DNA from: Hymenobacter mucosus
GTDB lineage: Bacteria; Bacteroidota; Bacteroidia; Cytophagales; Hymenobacteraceae
Reading direction: 5' to 3'
Assembly: GCF_900188255.1 (NCBI RefSeq)
Contig: NZ_FZNS01000004.1
Location: 62,001 to 126,000 of the forward strand
Length of the DNA stretch: 64,000 nt
Below, piece after piece: positions 16,923-25,393 of this stretch. A model generated the notes under the pieces. It did no database searches, had not been told where the DNA came from, and worked only from the letters and a program-made list of their open reading frames with translations. The translations under genes were made by a program, and so were the position numbers. How positions within the stretch are numbered: the stretch's first letter is position 1; every line of letters starts with the position of its first letter.

Positions 16923-19900
16923 ATGCTTTCGCCTTTGCCTGTCGCCGTTACTACCCCGCCTGCCGCCGCTTCTGTTCCCGACGCCACGCCTTTCCTGACC
17001 CGGATAGCCCGCGACATGGTGGCCCGCTACGGCCCCACCGACGAGCTAGCCGACCTGGTAGTAGTGGTGCCTACGCGCCGCGCCGTGGTGTACTTACAAA
17101 ACGAGCTTAGCCTGGCTGCTGAGGCCGGTCAGGCCGTGTGGAGCCCGCGCATTGCGGCCATGGAAGACTATATGGTGGAACTGGCTGGCGTGCAGGTAGA
17201 GGAACCCATTGCCTTGCAATTGCTCCTGTTTGAGATTCTACGCGACATCGACCCCAAGCTGGATTTCGACTTGTTTGTGGGCTGGGCTGGCCTGCTGCTC
17301 CAAGATTTCTCCAACCTCGACCAAAATCTGGCTTCGCCCAAAAAGGTCTTTGAATACCTCAGCCAAGCTAAGGCCCTGGAACGCTGGGAGCTAACTGCAG
17401 ATCCTGCCCCGCAGAGCACCACGGCCGCCTACTTCCGCTTCTGGGACGACCTCGAAAAGGTGTACCGCCGCCTGCGCAGGCGCATGGAACACGACCACCT
17501 GGCTTACCCTGGCTTGGCCTACCGCCTGGCCGTGAACCGGGTACAAACCCGCCTGGAAGCTGGTGAGACCCTTCCCCAGCACGTATTCGTTGGCCTGGGC
17601 TACCTCTCTAAGGCCGAAGAAAAGCTCCTGCGGATGCTGCGCAAAGCCCGCCGGGCCGAAGTGCACTTCGATGGCGACGCCTTTTACTTAGAGCCTGGCT
17701 CTCCTAACCGGGCGGGCCAACACCTGCGCCGCTACCAAGAGCTGCTTGATTTGCCGGCCGAAAACCTGGGCGGCCCTGCCGAGCTACTCCGGGGCTTGCC
17801 GCGCCACGTCCGGTTTGTGGGCGTGGCCAATGCCTCTATGCAGGGAAAAATTGCGGGGCAGCTGCTGGCCGCGTCGCGCCGCCAGAACCCCCAAGCCAAA
17901 GTGGCGGTGGTGCTGCCCGACGAAACCCTACTGCTACCCGTGCTGCACGGCCTTCCCCTCGACGCCGTGCCGGAGTACAACGTAACCATGGGCCTCAATT
18001 TCCAGAGCACGCCCCTGTTCAACCTGGTAGATTTACTGTTTGAGGTGCACCTAACCGGGGTGCGTGAGGGCTCCCCAGAAACGGGCTACGGGGTGCCCCG
18101 CTACCACCACTTGGCCGTGAGCAAGCTGCTACAGCACCCCTTCCTGCGCCGCTACCAGCAGTGGCTCGATAAGCAGGATGAGCAAGAGGTGTTCCATGGC
18201 ATGCTGGATAAGGTATGCCGTACTATCGTGCGCCGCCACGCCGTGCTGCTTCCGGCCGAGGAACTCCTGGAAATGGGTCACGGCCACCCCATCATTGAAG
18301 CGCTGTTTGCCACCTGGGACAATTGCGACGATATTATCCGGGCCTGCTATACCCTTATCACCATGCTGAAAAAGGCCTACCAGGACCAGCACTCGGCTAT
18401 TGAGGCAGAGTACTTGTACCTGTTTTTCACGCTGGTAAAACGCCTTGATTCGGTGTTCGACTGCCGGGAGCAGCGCCTGTCGGTGCGCTCGTTTCGGCGG
18501 TTTCTCTACGAGCAGATGAAGGCTACGCGCCTACCCTTTAGCGGGGAGCCCATTGCCGATGTGCAAGTCATGGGCTTACTGGAAACGCGCGCGCTTGATT
18601 TTGACCACCTCATCATTTTGAGCTGCAACGAGAACGTGCTGCCGGCCCCCAAGCGCCACAGCTCCCTGTTTCCGTATGACGTACTCACTACCTTTCAGCT
18701 ACCCACCTACGCCGACCACGAAGCGGCCACGGCCCACCAGTTCTGGCGCCTGCTGCAACGTGCCCGCCAGGTAGATCTGCTGCATATTCTGCCTGGGGCA
18801 GAGGGCACTCGCACTGGAGAGCGAAGCCGCTTTTTGCTTCAGATAGAAAACGATTTGCGCTCCCAAAACCCTGGACTGGTGCTGGAAGACCTAACGGTAA
18901 CCTCACCCGTGGAGGAAGATTTATCGGAGGAGGCTCCTTTACCTACCACCCAGCCCAACCGGGACGTTTCTGGCGACTTGGTGCTGGAAAAGGACGCTGG
19001 CATGCTGCAAGCCCTGCGCGAGGTGCTAGTAAAAGGCCTCTCCCCTACGGCCCTCAACCAATACCTGAACTGCAATCTGCAATTCTACTTCCAGCGGGTA
19101 GCCCGCTTCCGCGAAAACGACGAGGTAGAAGAAGCTCTGGGCCCCGATGGCTTTGGCACGGTAGTACACGAGGCGCTAGAAGACCTTTTTAAACCCTTCG
19201 TGGGTGGGCGGCAGCTGATTACGGCGGAGGAACTGCCGGAACTTCTGAAGCTGGCCCCCATTATGGTAGCTAAGGCCCTGCGGCGCGAGGAAGCCGGCCG
19301 CCACGCCCGCGCCGACGAAGGCTTAAACCACGTGCTGGGCCAAGTAGCAACCCAACTCGTGCGCCGCTACCTGGAAAGCCTGCTGACGCAGCCGGAGGCC
19401 TTGCCCCTGCACATCCAAAGTCAGGAAGAAGCCCTGCAAGCCACGGTGTACATTGCCCTACCCGATGGAGAGAAGCTGGGGGTGAGCCTCGTGGGCTTTG
19501 CCGACCGGGTAGACCAACTGCCTGATGGCCGCTTGCGCGTGGTAGACTATAAAACGGGCTTGGTACACTCCCACGAACTGCGCCTGCTAAAACGGGGGGA
19601 AGATTCGGCAGATGCCGTGGAACGCCTGCTGCAGGATGCTACGCCCGCCACCGATAAGGTGCGCCAGCTCTGGCTCTATCGTTTCCTGCTGGCCCAGCGC
19701 GGCCGCCCCGCCGCCGATGCGGCCATTATTTCCTTACGCAACCTCGGGGCGGGCCCTATGTCGGCCAACATGGACTTTCTCACCGATGGCGGCCAGGACT
19801 TTGTGCAGCACAGCGAGCAGCTCCTTACACGCCTCGTGCACCGCATCCTCGACCCCCAAGAGCCCATCCGCAAAACCGATGATCTGGAAAAATGCCAGTA

Positions 19901-19931
19901 CTGCTCCTACCGTGGTATTTGCGCCCGGTAA
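16923..19931 (+). CDS. AddB-like PD-(D/E)XK nuclease with 4Fe-4S site
   Basis: 1002 residues. The N-terminal region (DLVVVVPTRRAVVYLQNELS) is helicase-like but lacks a clear Walker A. The C-terminal nuclease runs from LSPTALNQYLNCNLQFYFQRV through GTVVHEALEDLF to RVVDYKTG and ends with CQYCSYRGIC. The first Cys plus the terminal CxxCx5C are the four ligands of the AddB iron-sulfur cluster. It should work with the AddA-like protein encoded at 9894 in end resection for recombinational repair. A TATCTTTA element 6 bp before the ATG suggests its own promoter and a very short leader. Confidence 0.9.
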   Translation: MLSPLPVAVTTPPAAASVPDATPFLTRIARDMVARYGPTDELADLVVVVPTRRAVVYLQNELSLAAEAGQAVWSPRIAAMEDYMVELAGVQVEEPIALQLLLFEILRDIDPKLDFDLFVGWAGLLLQDFSNLDQNLASPKKVFEYLSQAKALERWELTADPAPQSTTAAYFRFWDDLEKVYRRLRRRMEHDHLAYPGLAYRLAVNRVQTRLEAGETLPQHVFVGLGYLSKAEEKLLRMLRKARRAEVHFDGDAFYLEPGSPNRAGQHLRRYQELLDLPAENLGGPAELLRGLPRHVRFVGVANASMQGKIAGQLLAASRRQNPQAKVAVVLPDETLLLPVLHGLPLDAVPEYNVTMGLNFQSTPLFNLVDLLFEVHLTGVREGSPETGYGVPRYHHLAVSKLLQHPFLRRYQQWLDKQDEQEVFHGMLDKVCRTIVRRHAVLLPAEELLEMGHGHPIIEALFATWDNCDDIIRACYTLITMLKKAYQDQHSAIEAEYLYLFFTLVKRLDSVFDCREQRLSVRSFRRFLYEQMKATRLPFSGEPIADVQVMGLLETRALDFDHLIILSCNENVLPAPKRHSSLFPYDVLTTFQLPTYADHEAATAHQFWRLLQRARQVDLLHILPGAEGTRTGERSRFLLQIENDLRSQNPGLVLEDLTVTSPVEEDLSEEAPLPTTQPNRDVSGDLVLEKDAGMLQALREVLVKGLSPTALNQYLNCNLQFYFQRVARFRENDEVEEALGPDGFGTVVHEALEDLFKPFVGGRQLITAEELPELLKLAPIMVAKALRREEAGRHARADEGLNHVLGQVATQLVRRYLESLLTQPEALPLHIQSQEEALQATVYIALPDGEKLGVSLVGFADRVDQLPDGRLRVVDYKTGLVHSHELRLLKRGEDSADAVERLLQDATPATDKVRQLWLYRFLLAQRGRPAADAAIISLRNLGAGPMSANMDFLTDGGQDFVQHSEQLLTRLVHRILDPQEPIRKTDDLEKCQYCSYRGICAR

Positions 19932-20018
19932 TGGTTGTTTTGGCTAGGAAGCAGAATCTCACCCACCCCATAGGGGCGAACCCGCTAACTTGCGTCCTCT
20001 CACCTAGTAGATTAATTT

Positions 20019-20450
20019 ATGGACGAATTCATGCAAGCCGCCATTGATGAGGCGCGCCAGGGCCGCCAGGAAGGTGGCATTCCCATTGGCTCAGTATTGA
20101 TGCGCGATGGTAAGGTAGTAGCCCGCGGCCGCAACAAGCGGGTGCAGGAAAATAACCCCATCAAGCACGGCGAAATGGACGCCCTGTTTAATGCCGGGCG
20201 CCAGCGCACCTACCGCGACACGGTGCTGTATACCACGCTGATGCCCTGCTACATGTGCGCAGGCACCATTGTGCAGTTCAAAATCCCCAAAGTAGTAGTA
20301 GGCGAAGACCGCACTTTTGGCGAGTCGCGAGAGTTTCTAGAGTCCCACGGCGTTGAGGTCGTGATTCTGGACCTACCCGAGTGCGTGCAGATGATGACTG
20401 ACTTCATTCGCGACGAGCCCACCCTCTGGAACGAAGACATCATGGAGTAG
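20019..20450 (+). CDS. Cytosine deaminase-like nucleoside deaminase (yeast Fcy1 type)
   Basis: 143 residues of the zinc-dependent CDA fold: HGEMDAL (zinc His and catalytic Glu) and MPCYMCAG (two zinc Cys). The order and spacing, including EGGIPIGSVL, LYTTLMPCYMC, IPKVVVGEDRTF and the C-terminal FIRDEPTLWNEDIME, track yeast cytosine deaminase rather than bacterial CodA or tRNA adenosine deaminase. The expected reaction is deamination of cytosine to uracil, possibly also of other pterin/purine bases. It stands alone between the addB-like gene and a small membrane-protein pair. Confidence 0.87.
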   Translation: MDEFMQAAIDEARQGRQEGGIPIGSVLMRDGKVVARGRNKRVQENNPIKHGEMDALFNAGRQRTYRDTVLYTTLMPCYMCAGTIVQFKIPKVVVGEDRTFGESREFLESHGVEVVILDLPECVQMMTDFIRDEPTLWNEDIME

Positions 20451-20462
20451 ACGGCAGCTCCG

Positions 20463-20483
20463 CGCTGAAGCGGCGCTTCAGCG
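20463..20483. repeat. Short perfect hairpin after the deaminase gene
   Basis: A 9-bp stem (20463-20471 with 20475-20483) with a GGC loop and no T run. It may protect the 3' end or act as a weak terminator. Confidence 0.45.
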
Positions 20484-20544
20484 TGCAATGTGGGCACTAG
20501 CCGGGGCTCCTGCTTGTCTTCTCGTGCTACTTACCTTTCCTCCC

Positions 20545-20859
20545 ATGCCTTCCACCGATAATTCTCTGCTAAGTGCTTCCAAAAAGTGTCCGGCCTGCGG
20601 GTTCTGGAGCAATTGGCAGCAACAGGCCAGCGACCGGTGTGAGCGGTGCGGACAGCTCTTGGACCCCCAACGCCTGCGCAGTGAGCAGCAGCGCCAAAAG
20701 CAGGCCGAGGAGCCCCTGCCAGCTTTCCTCCAAATCCACATCAACCCCGACGATGGTCCTACCACCCGCTTTTTTAAGCGCATTATTCGGGGTGGGCAGC
20801 TAGTTTTTGGCGCTTTGGTGTCGTTTATGGTGTGGCTGCTCACGCTGGCAGCCGGATGA
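20545..20859 (+). CDS. Zinc-ribbon protein with C-terminal membrane anchor
   Basis: 104 residues. CPACGFW and CERCGQLL (two CxxC pairs 17 residues apart) form a zinc ribbon near the N-terminus. A charged linker follows (RLRSEQQRQKQAEEPL), and the last 20 residues are a hydrophobic helix. It is likely anchored in the inner membrane with the ribbon in the cytoplasm. Function unknown. The ATG at 20545 starts right before the ribbon. Its stop overlaps the next start (ATGA), showing translational coupling. Confidence 0.75.
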   Translation: MPSTDNSLLSASKKCPACGFWSNWQQQASDRCERCGQLLDPQRLRSEQQRQKQAEEPLPAFLQIHINPDDGPTTRFFKRIIRGGQLVFGALVSFMVWLLTLAAG

Positions 20860-21254
20860 AATGGCCCCGGGAGCTGCGCCACCCGCTGTTTCTGAGCGGC
20901 GTAGTACTCTACGCCGTGGCCGCTAGCACTAAGTACGGCGGGCCCCTTACGGCGCGGTGGCAGCTTCCCGAACTGCTACGCTCCTACTTGGCCGATACGC
21001 TGGCACTGCCCCTAGAACTCACGCTGGTGCTGTTTGTGATGCGCCGCTGGTACTTCCGACGTCCGCGCTTTGTGCTGCCTGCTACCTGGATTTTCAGTAC
21101 CTGGGTGGTGTTCTCCATCTGGTTTGAAGCACTAGTGCCGCGCTTCGATGCTCGTGCTACCGCCGACCCGCTCGATGTAGTAGCGTACGCCGTGGGCGGG
21201 CTGATTTTCTGGCGCTGGCTGAACCGCCCCGATGCGCCGGCTACTGAACCATAG
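20856..21254 (+). CDS. Small multi-pass membrane protein, coupled to the zinc-ribbon gene
   Basis: 132 residues with about four hydrophobic segments (HPLFLSGVVLYAVAAS, LADTLALPLELTLVLFVM, VLPATWIFSTWVVFSIWF, PLDVVAYAVGGLIFW) and charged loops. It contains no recognised catalytic motif. The ATG at 20856 overlaps the stop of the preceding gene by four bases. The pair likely forms one membrane complex; a terminator follows. Confidence 0.7.
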   Translation: MKWPRELRHPLFLSGVVLYAVAASTKYGGPLTARWQLPELLRSYLADTLALPLELTLVLFVMRRWYFRRPRFVLPATWIFSTWVVFSIWFEALVPRFDARATADPLDVVAYAVGGLIFWRWLNRPDAPATEP

Positions 21255-21284
21255 CGTCTGGTTGCCTCGTATACACCTCCTAGT

Positions 21285-21320
21285 AGCCCCGCCGGACTCG
21301 CGCCGCGGGGCTTCTGTTTT
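21285..21320 (+). terminator. Intrinsic terminator
   Basis: An 8-bp GC stem (21285-21292 with 21305-21312) with a 12-base loop is followed by a T-rich tract. It ends the two-gene membrane unit before the MscS gene. Confidence 0.7.
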
Positions 21321-21349
21321 GGCCCATTGGGCGTAACAACTTGCGTACT

Positions 21350-22174
21350 ATGTTTCAGGATATGACCCGCGTACTGTCAACCTATTGGCAGCAGTTTCTA
21401 TTTGCCTTGCCCAAGCTCCTAGTAGCGCTGGCGCTCCTACTAGTTGCCGTATTTATTGCCAACCGGGTAAGCACCTTGCTCGGTGGACGCTTACGCCGCC
21501 GCTCTACCGATGCCCTGCTGGCTGACTTCCTCGCTCAAATCAGCAAATGGGTGATGATACTAGTTGGCTTGATGATAGCGCTAAACGTGCTGGGCTTTTC
21601 TGGGGTAGTAGGAAGCTTGGTGGGGGCAGCCGGGGTATCGGCTTTTATCGTGGGCTTTGCTTTCAAGGATATTGCGGAAAACTTTCTGGCGGGTGTCATC
21701 CTGGCCTTCAACCGTCCCTTCCACATTAACGACACCGTGCAGATCCGAGATTTGATTGGTCATGTTGAAGGCCTCAACTTGCGTACTACCCTCATGCGCA
21801 CGTTCGATGGCAAACACATTTTCTTGCCCAACTCCCTCGTCCTCAAGGAGCCCCTCACCAACTTCACCAGGGACGGCAACCTGCGCCAGGAGTTTTTGGT
21901 GAGTGTAGATCTGGGGGCCGATGCTACGCCCGATGTAGCTACTACCGTCATCCTAAGCTACCTGCGCTCCATTCCCGAAGTGCAGCAAACGCCCCGCGCA
22001 CCCTACGTGAACTTGGAAAAAGCCGCGGGCACTACCGCCGACCTGCGGGTTTTCTTCTGGACCGATGCCGAGGACTACCGCCGGGGGGTGCTGGAATTGA
22101 AAAGCCGCCTTATGCAACAGGTAAAACAAGAGTTGCGCGGGGCAGGCTTCGAGGTACCCAACCTCACGCAATAA
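21350..22174 (+). CDS. MscS-family mechanosensitive channel
   Basis: 274 residues. Three membrane segments occupy the first 110 residues, the last being the Gly/Ala-rich pore helix (VVGSLVGAAGVSAFIVGFAF). The conserved KDIAENFLAGVILAFNRPFHINDTVQI begins the beta domain, and LRTTLMRTFDGKHIFLPNSLVL follows. It opens on membrane tension and releases solutes during hypo-osmotic shock. The ATG at 21350 is chosen over an upstream TTG. The next gene is a ClC channel on the same strand. Confidence 0.92.
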   Translation: MFQDMTRVLSTYWQQFLFALPKLLVALALLLVAVFIANRVSTLLGGRLRRRSTDALLADFLAQISKWVMILVGLMIALNVLGFSGVVGSLVGAAGVSAFIVGFAFKDIAENFLAGVILAFNRPFHINDTVQIRDLIGHVEGLNLRTTLMRTFDGKHIFLPNSLVLKEPLTNFTRDGNLRQEFLVSVDLGADATPDVATTVILSYLRSIPEVQQTPRAPYVNLEKAAGTTADLRVFFWTDAEDYRRGVLELKSRLMQQVKQELRGAGFEVPNLTQ

Positions 22175-22286
22175 GCTAATTTGCGGAGGCAACGCGTTTG
22201 AGGCTCGATTTGTGCGGACCCCACTGCTTGCTCGAACGTTGAACACCCCATTTTGCTCGTTCGTCAGCCCACCTTTTTAGTTGTCT

Positions 22287-24071
22287 ATGCCCAAGAACAC
22301 TATACACCGGTTGCTGAGCCCTTTATTGTTGTGGCGGCTACGTCACGTAAACGACCGGGTGTATCTGATTCTGGTGAGCATTGTGGTGGGTGTGCTGGCG
22401 GGCTTGGCGGCGGTACTACTCAAAACCTTTGTGCACGAGGGCCAACATGCCCTCAACGCTTGGGTTCCGGAGCAATATCGGGTGTTTACGTTGTCCCTCT
22501 ACCCCATCATTGGGGTGGCACTCACGGTGCTATTTACGCGTTGGTTTTTGGGTGGCAATCTGGGGCGGGGCATTGGGCCCATCATCTACAACATCGCTCG
22601 CCAGGGGAGCATTGTTCCCCGTAGCAAGCTGTACTCGCAATTGGTGTCGTCTTTTCTCACCGTCACCTTCGGTGGGTCGGCGGGTTTGGAGGCGCCCATT
22701 TCCGTTACAGGCTCCGCCATTGGCTCCAATACCGCCCGGGTGCTCCGCATTGGCCGCCGCGAACGACGCCTGCTCACTGGGTGCGGGGCTGCGGCGGGGG
22801 TAGCGGCCATTTTCAATTCGCCCATTGCGGGGGTGCTCTTTGCCGTTGAAGTGATTTTGTCTGAGCTCTCGGCCGCTTTCTTCGTGCCGCTGCTTATCTC
22901 CTCGGCTACGGCTACGGTGGTTTCCAAAGCTCTGTACGCAGGTCAGCCCTTCGTGCTCATTACCACTAGCTGGCCCGTAGATGCGGTGCCCCTGTACCTG
23001 ATGCTAGCCGGCGGCACGGCCCTGCTTTCCGTGTACATGATTCGAGTGTACTTCTGGGCCGATGGCTTCTTTGAAAACTGGACCGGTACGTTTAAGCGCG
23101 TCTTGCTGGGCGGCCTGGCGCTGGGGTTGCTCGTCTTCCTGTTTCCGCCGCTCTATGGCGAAGGGTATAATATCGTTCAATTGCTCCTGGGCGGCCACTC
23201 TGACCAGCTCGTGGATGGCTCCTTGTTTGATGTCTTTCACGACCAAAGCACTTGGCTGATCTTGGTGGTAGCGGCGGGTAGTATGCTGCTTAAGGTGGTA
23301 GCTACCACTATTACTATCGGCTCGGGTGGCAACGGGGGCATGTTTGGCTCCTCCTTGTTTGCAGGGGCGCTGTGTGGCTTCATCTTCGCACGCCTCATCA
23401 ACTTGAGCGGGCTATATCCTATCTCAGAGGTGCATTTTATTGTACTGGGCATGGCGGGCACTCTGGCCGGGGTAGTACACGCCCCTTTGACCGGCATCTT
23501 CCTTATTGCTGAAATTACGGGTGGCTACGCGCTATTTGTCCCCCTGATGGTGGTCACCTCGGGCTCCTACCTCATTACCCGCTACTTCGAGCCTTATTCG
23601 GTATACACCCGCAAACTGGTAAGCAAAGGCGTGAACGTAAACCAGGACCGTGACCGGGGTCTGCTCGCACAGCTAGACCTAATGCTCCTGGTACAAAACG
23701 ACTTTACCCCCCTCCAACCCGACACTACCTTGGGCGAGTTGGTGCAAGTGTTCCGGCATTCTACCCGCAACCTTTTTCCGGTAGTTGACGCCAATGGCCA
23801 GCTTCAGGGCATTGTCAGCCTAAACACCGTGCGCGACGTGCTGTTTGATGATGCTCACTATGGTACTACCCGCGTGCGGGAGCTTATGCGCCAGCCCCCC
23901 ACCATTCTGCACGATACCGATACGCCCCAGGAAGCTCTCCGCAGCATGGATCAGTATGGTGTACCCGCGCTGCCCGTAGTCGGCTCCAACGACAAATACG
24001 TGGGCATCCTATTGAAATCAAACATCTTAGCTCATTACCGGCGGCAGCTTATCAAAGATACCGAGAGCTAG
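22287..24071 (+). CDS. ClC-family chloride channel/transporter with CBS pair
   Basis: 594 residues. Around ten membrane helices carry the ClC selectivity motifs: GSAGLEAPI (with the gating Glu) and GSGGNGGMFGSSL. The C-terminal 140 residues hold two CBS domains (NDFTPLQPDTTLGELVQVF..., MRQPPTILHDTDTPQEALRSM...), which bind adenine nucleotides and regulate transport. It conducts or exchanges chloride across the inner membrane. The second motif ends in GGMFGSSL instead of the classical GxFxP form. The gene is convergent with an antiporter gene, 8 bp apart. Confidence 0.92.
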   Translation: MPKNTIHRLLSPLLLWRLRHVNDRVYLILVSIVVGVLAGLAAVLLKTFVHEGQHALNAWVPEQYRVFTLSLYPIIGVALTVLFTRWFLGGNLGRGIGPIIYNIARQGSIVPRSKLYSQLVSSFLTVTFGGSAGLEAPISVTGSAIGSNTARVLRIGRRERRLLTGCGAAAGVAAIFNSPIAGVLFAVEVILSELSAAFFVPLLISSATATVVSKALYAGQPFVLITTSWPVDAVPLYLMLAGGTALLSVYMIRVYFWADGFFENWTGTFKRVLLGGLALGLLVFLFPPLYGEGYNIVQLLLGGHSDQLVDGSLFDVFHDQSTWLILVVAAGSMLLKVVATTITIGSGGNGGMFGSSLFAGALCGFIFARLINLSGLYPISEVHFIVLGMAGTLAGVVHAPLTGIFLIAEITGGYALFVPLMVVTSGSYLITRYFEPYSVYTRKLVSKGVNVNQDRDRGLLAQLDLMLLVQNDFTPLQPDTTLGELVQVFRHSTRNLFPVVDANGQLQGIVSLNTVRDVLFDDAHYGTTRVRELMRQPPTILHDTDTPQEALRSMDQYGVPALPVVGSNDKYVGILLKSNILAHYRRQLIKDTES

Positions 24072-24079
24072 CACAGTCA

Positions 24080-25270
24080 TCAATACTCACCAATTTCGGG
24101 CTGCTCCCGGCTCATCAGCAAGCCTGCCATCATCAGCAAGCCGGTAAGTAGAATTACTACGAAAAGGATATTTTCACCTACTTCCCCAATGTGGTGTTGG
24201 TCGGGGATGCTATAGAAGAGCAGCACGGTAATCAGGCCCTTGGGTGCAATAAACAGCTCCGGAATCAGGTCAGATTTAGCTACGTAGCGCAGGTAGAAAA
24301 AGCGAATGAGGGTTAATACGCCCACGATAAGCACACCCTGCCAGAGCAGGGTAAAGCTAAGCAGACTGCTGAGCGTGATGCTGAACCCGAACAGTAGGAA
24401 AAAGAACGTGCGAATAAGAAAAGCCGATTCGGCAGTGATGCTTCGCAGCTGGTGCACCTCCTCATGGAGTTGATCTGGGCGAAACCACCGGCGCAGGTAG
24501 GTTCCCTTCAAGAATAGCTTGGCATTGTTCACGGCCAGCCCAAACACCAGCACCAGCAGTAGCGACGACAAGTGGAGCTTTTTGGCAACGCTATACATGA
24601 GTACCAGAAAGGCCAGAATCAGGAAGAACTTGACGTGGAGACGAATGCGCCCCAGCAGGAACGCCAGCATGGCCGTGCTCAGAATAGCTACTACCAACAC
24701 GGCCACTACATCGCGCCCAAATGTGACAACGGACATGCCCTGAGCAAAATTCTTCTGCAGGGCAAAGTTGAAGAACATAATGCCCAGGATATCTGAAAAC
24801 GTGCTCTCGTAGACGATGAACTCCTGCTTTTCTCCTCGGAGGTTGGCTACGCTGGGAATGGCAATGGCCGAACTGATAACGGCCAGCGGCACGGCGTTGA
24901 CCAAGCACGTTTGGAAGCTGATACCTAGCCATAGGTAGAGCAGGGTGGCAATGGCGCTTGCCTGCACAATCAACATGAGGGCCGCCGCTAGAAACGAGCG
25001 TCGAATAAGGGGGGCCTTATCCCGGGTCAGCTCTAAGTCGAGGGCGCCTTCCAACACAATCATAATCAGACCGATGATTCCGAATATTTCCAATACTACC
25101 TTGGGAATGGGTAGGGCAAAATCGAAGTAATCGGCGGCTTGGCGCAGAGCAATACCGGTAAGCAACAGCATGAGCACGGAGGGCACCTTAGTGGCTCGCG
25201 CGGCTAAGTCAAACAGATACGACAGGATGACGGCTAAGCTCAAGCCGATGAGTATGGAATAGGACCCCAT
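24080..25270 (-). CDS. Cation:proton antiporter (CPA/NhaP-type)
   Basis: 396 residues with 11-12 membrane helices. LEGALDLELTRDK and the ESTFSDILGI block, which corresponds to the ion-binding helix of CPA1-type exchangers, identify the family. SLLLVLVFGLAVNNAK follows. It should exchange Na+ or K+ for protons at the inner membrane. It lacks a cytoplasmic TrkA/RCK domain. With the MscS and ClC genes next to it, it forms an ion-homeostasis group. Confidence 0.9.
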   Translation of the reverse strand: MGSYSILIGLSLAVILSYLFDLAARATKVPSVLMLLLTGIALRQAADYFDFALPIPKVVLEIFGIIGLIMIVLEGALDLELTRDKAPLIRRSFLAAALMLIVQASAIATLLYLWLGISFQTCLVNAVPLAVISSAIAIPSVANLRGEKQEFIVYESTFSDILGIMFFNFALQKNFAQGMSVVTFGRDVVAVLVVAILSTAMLAFLLGRIRLHVKFFLILAFLVLMYSVAKKLHLSSLLLVLVFGLAVNNAKLFLKGTYLRRWFRPDQLHEEVHQLRSITAESAFLIRTFFFLLFGFSITLSSLLSFTLLWQGVLIVGVLTLIRFFYLRYVAKSDLIPELFIAPKGLITVLLFYSIPDQHHIGEVGENILFVVILLTGLLMMAGLLMSREQPEIGEY

Positions 25271-25393
25271 GCAGTGTAGGAATGGTCTGACAATAACTCA
25301 GCAATACGTAGAAAAGCAGTAAGCCGCCGAAAATCGACGTTGATGGCCGCGCCTGGTTGGTATCTCAGCGCGGGCACGTGCTACCTTCGTGGT

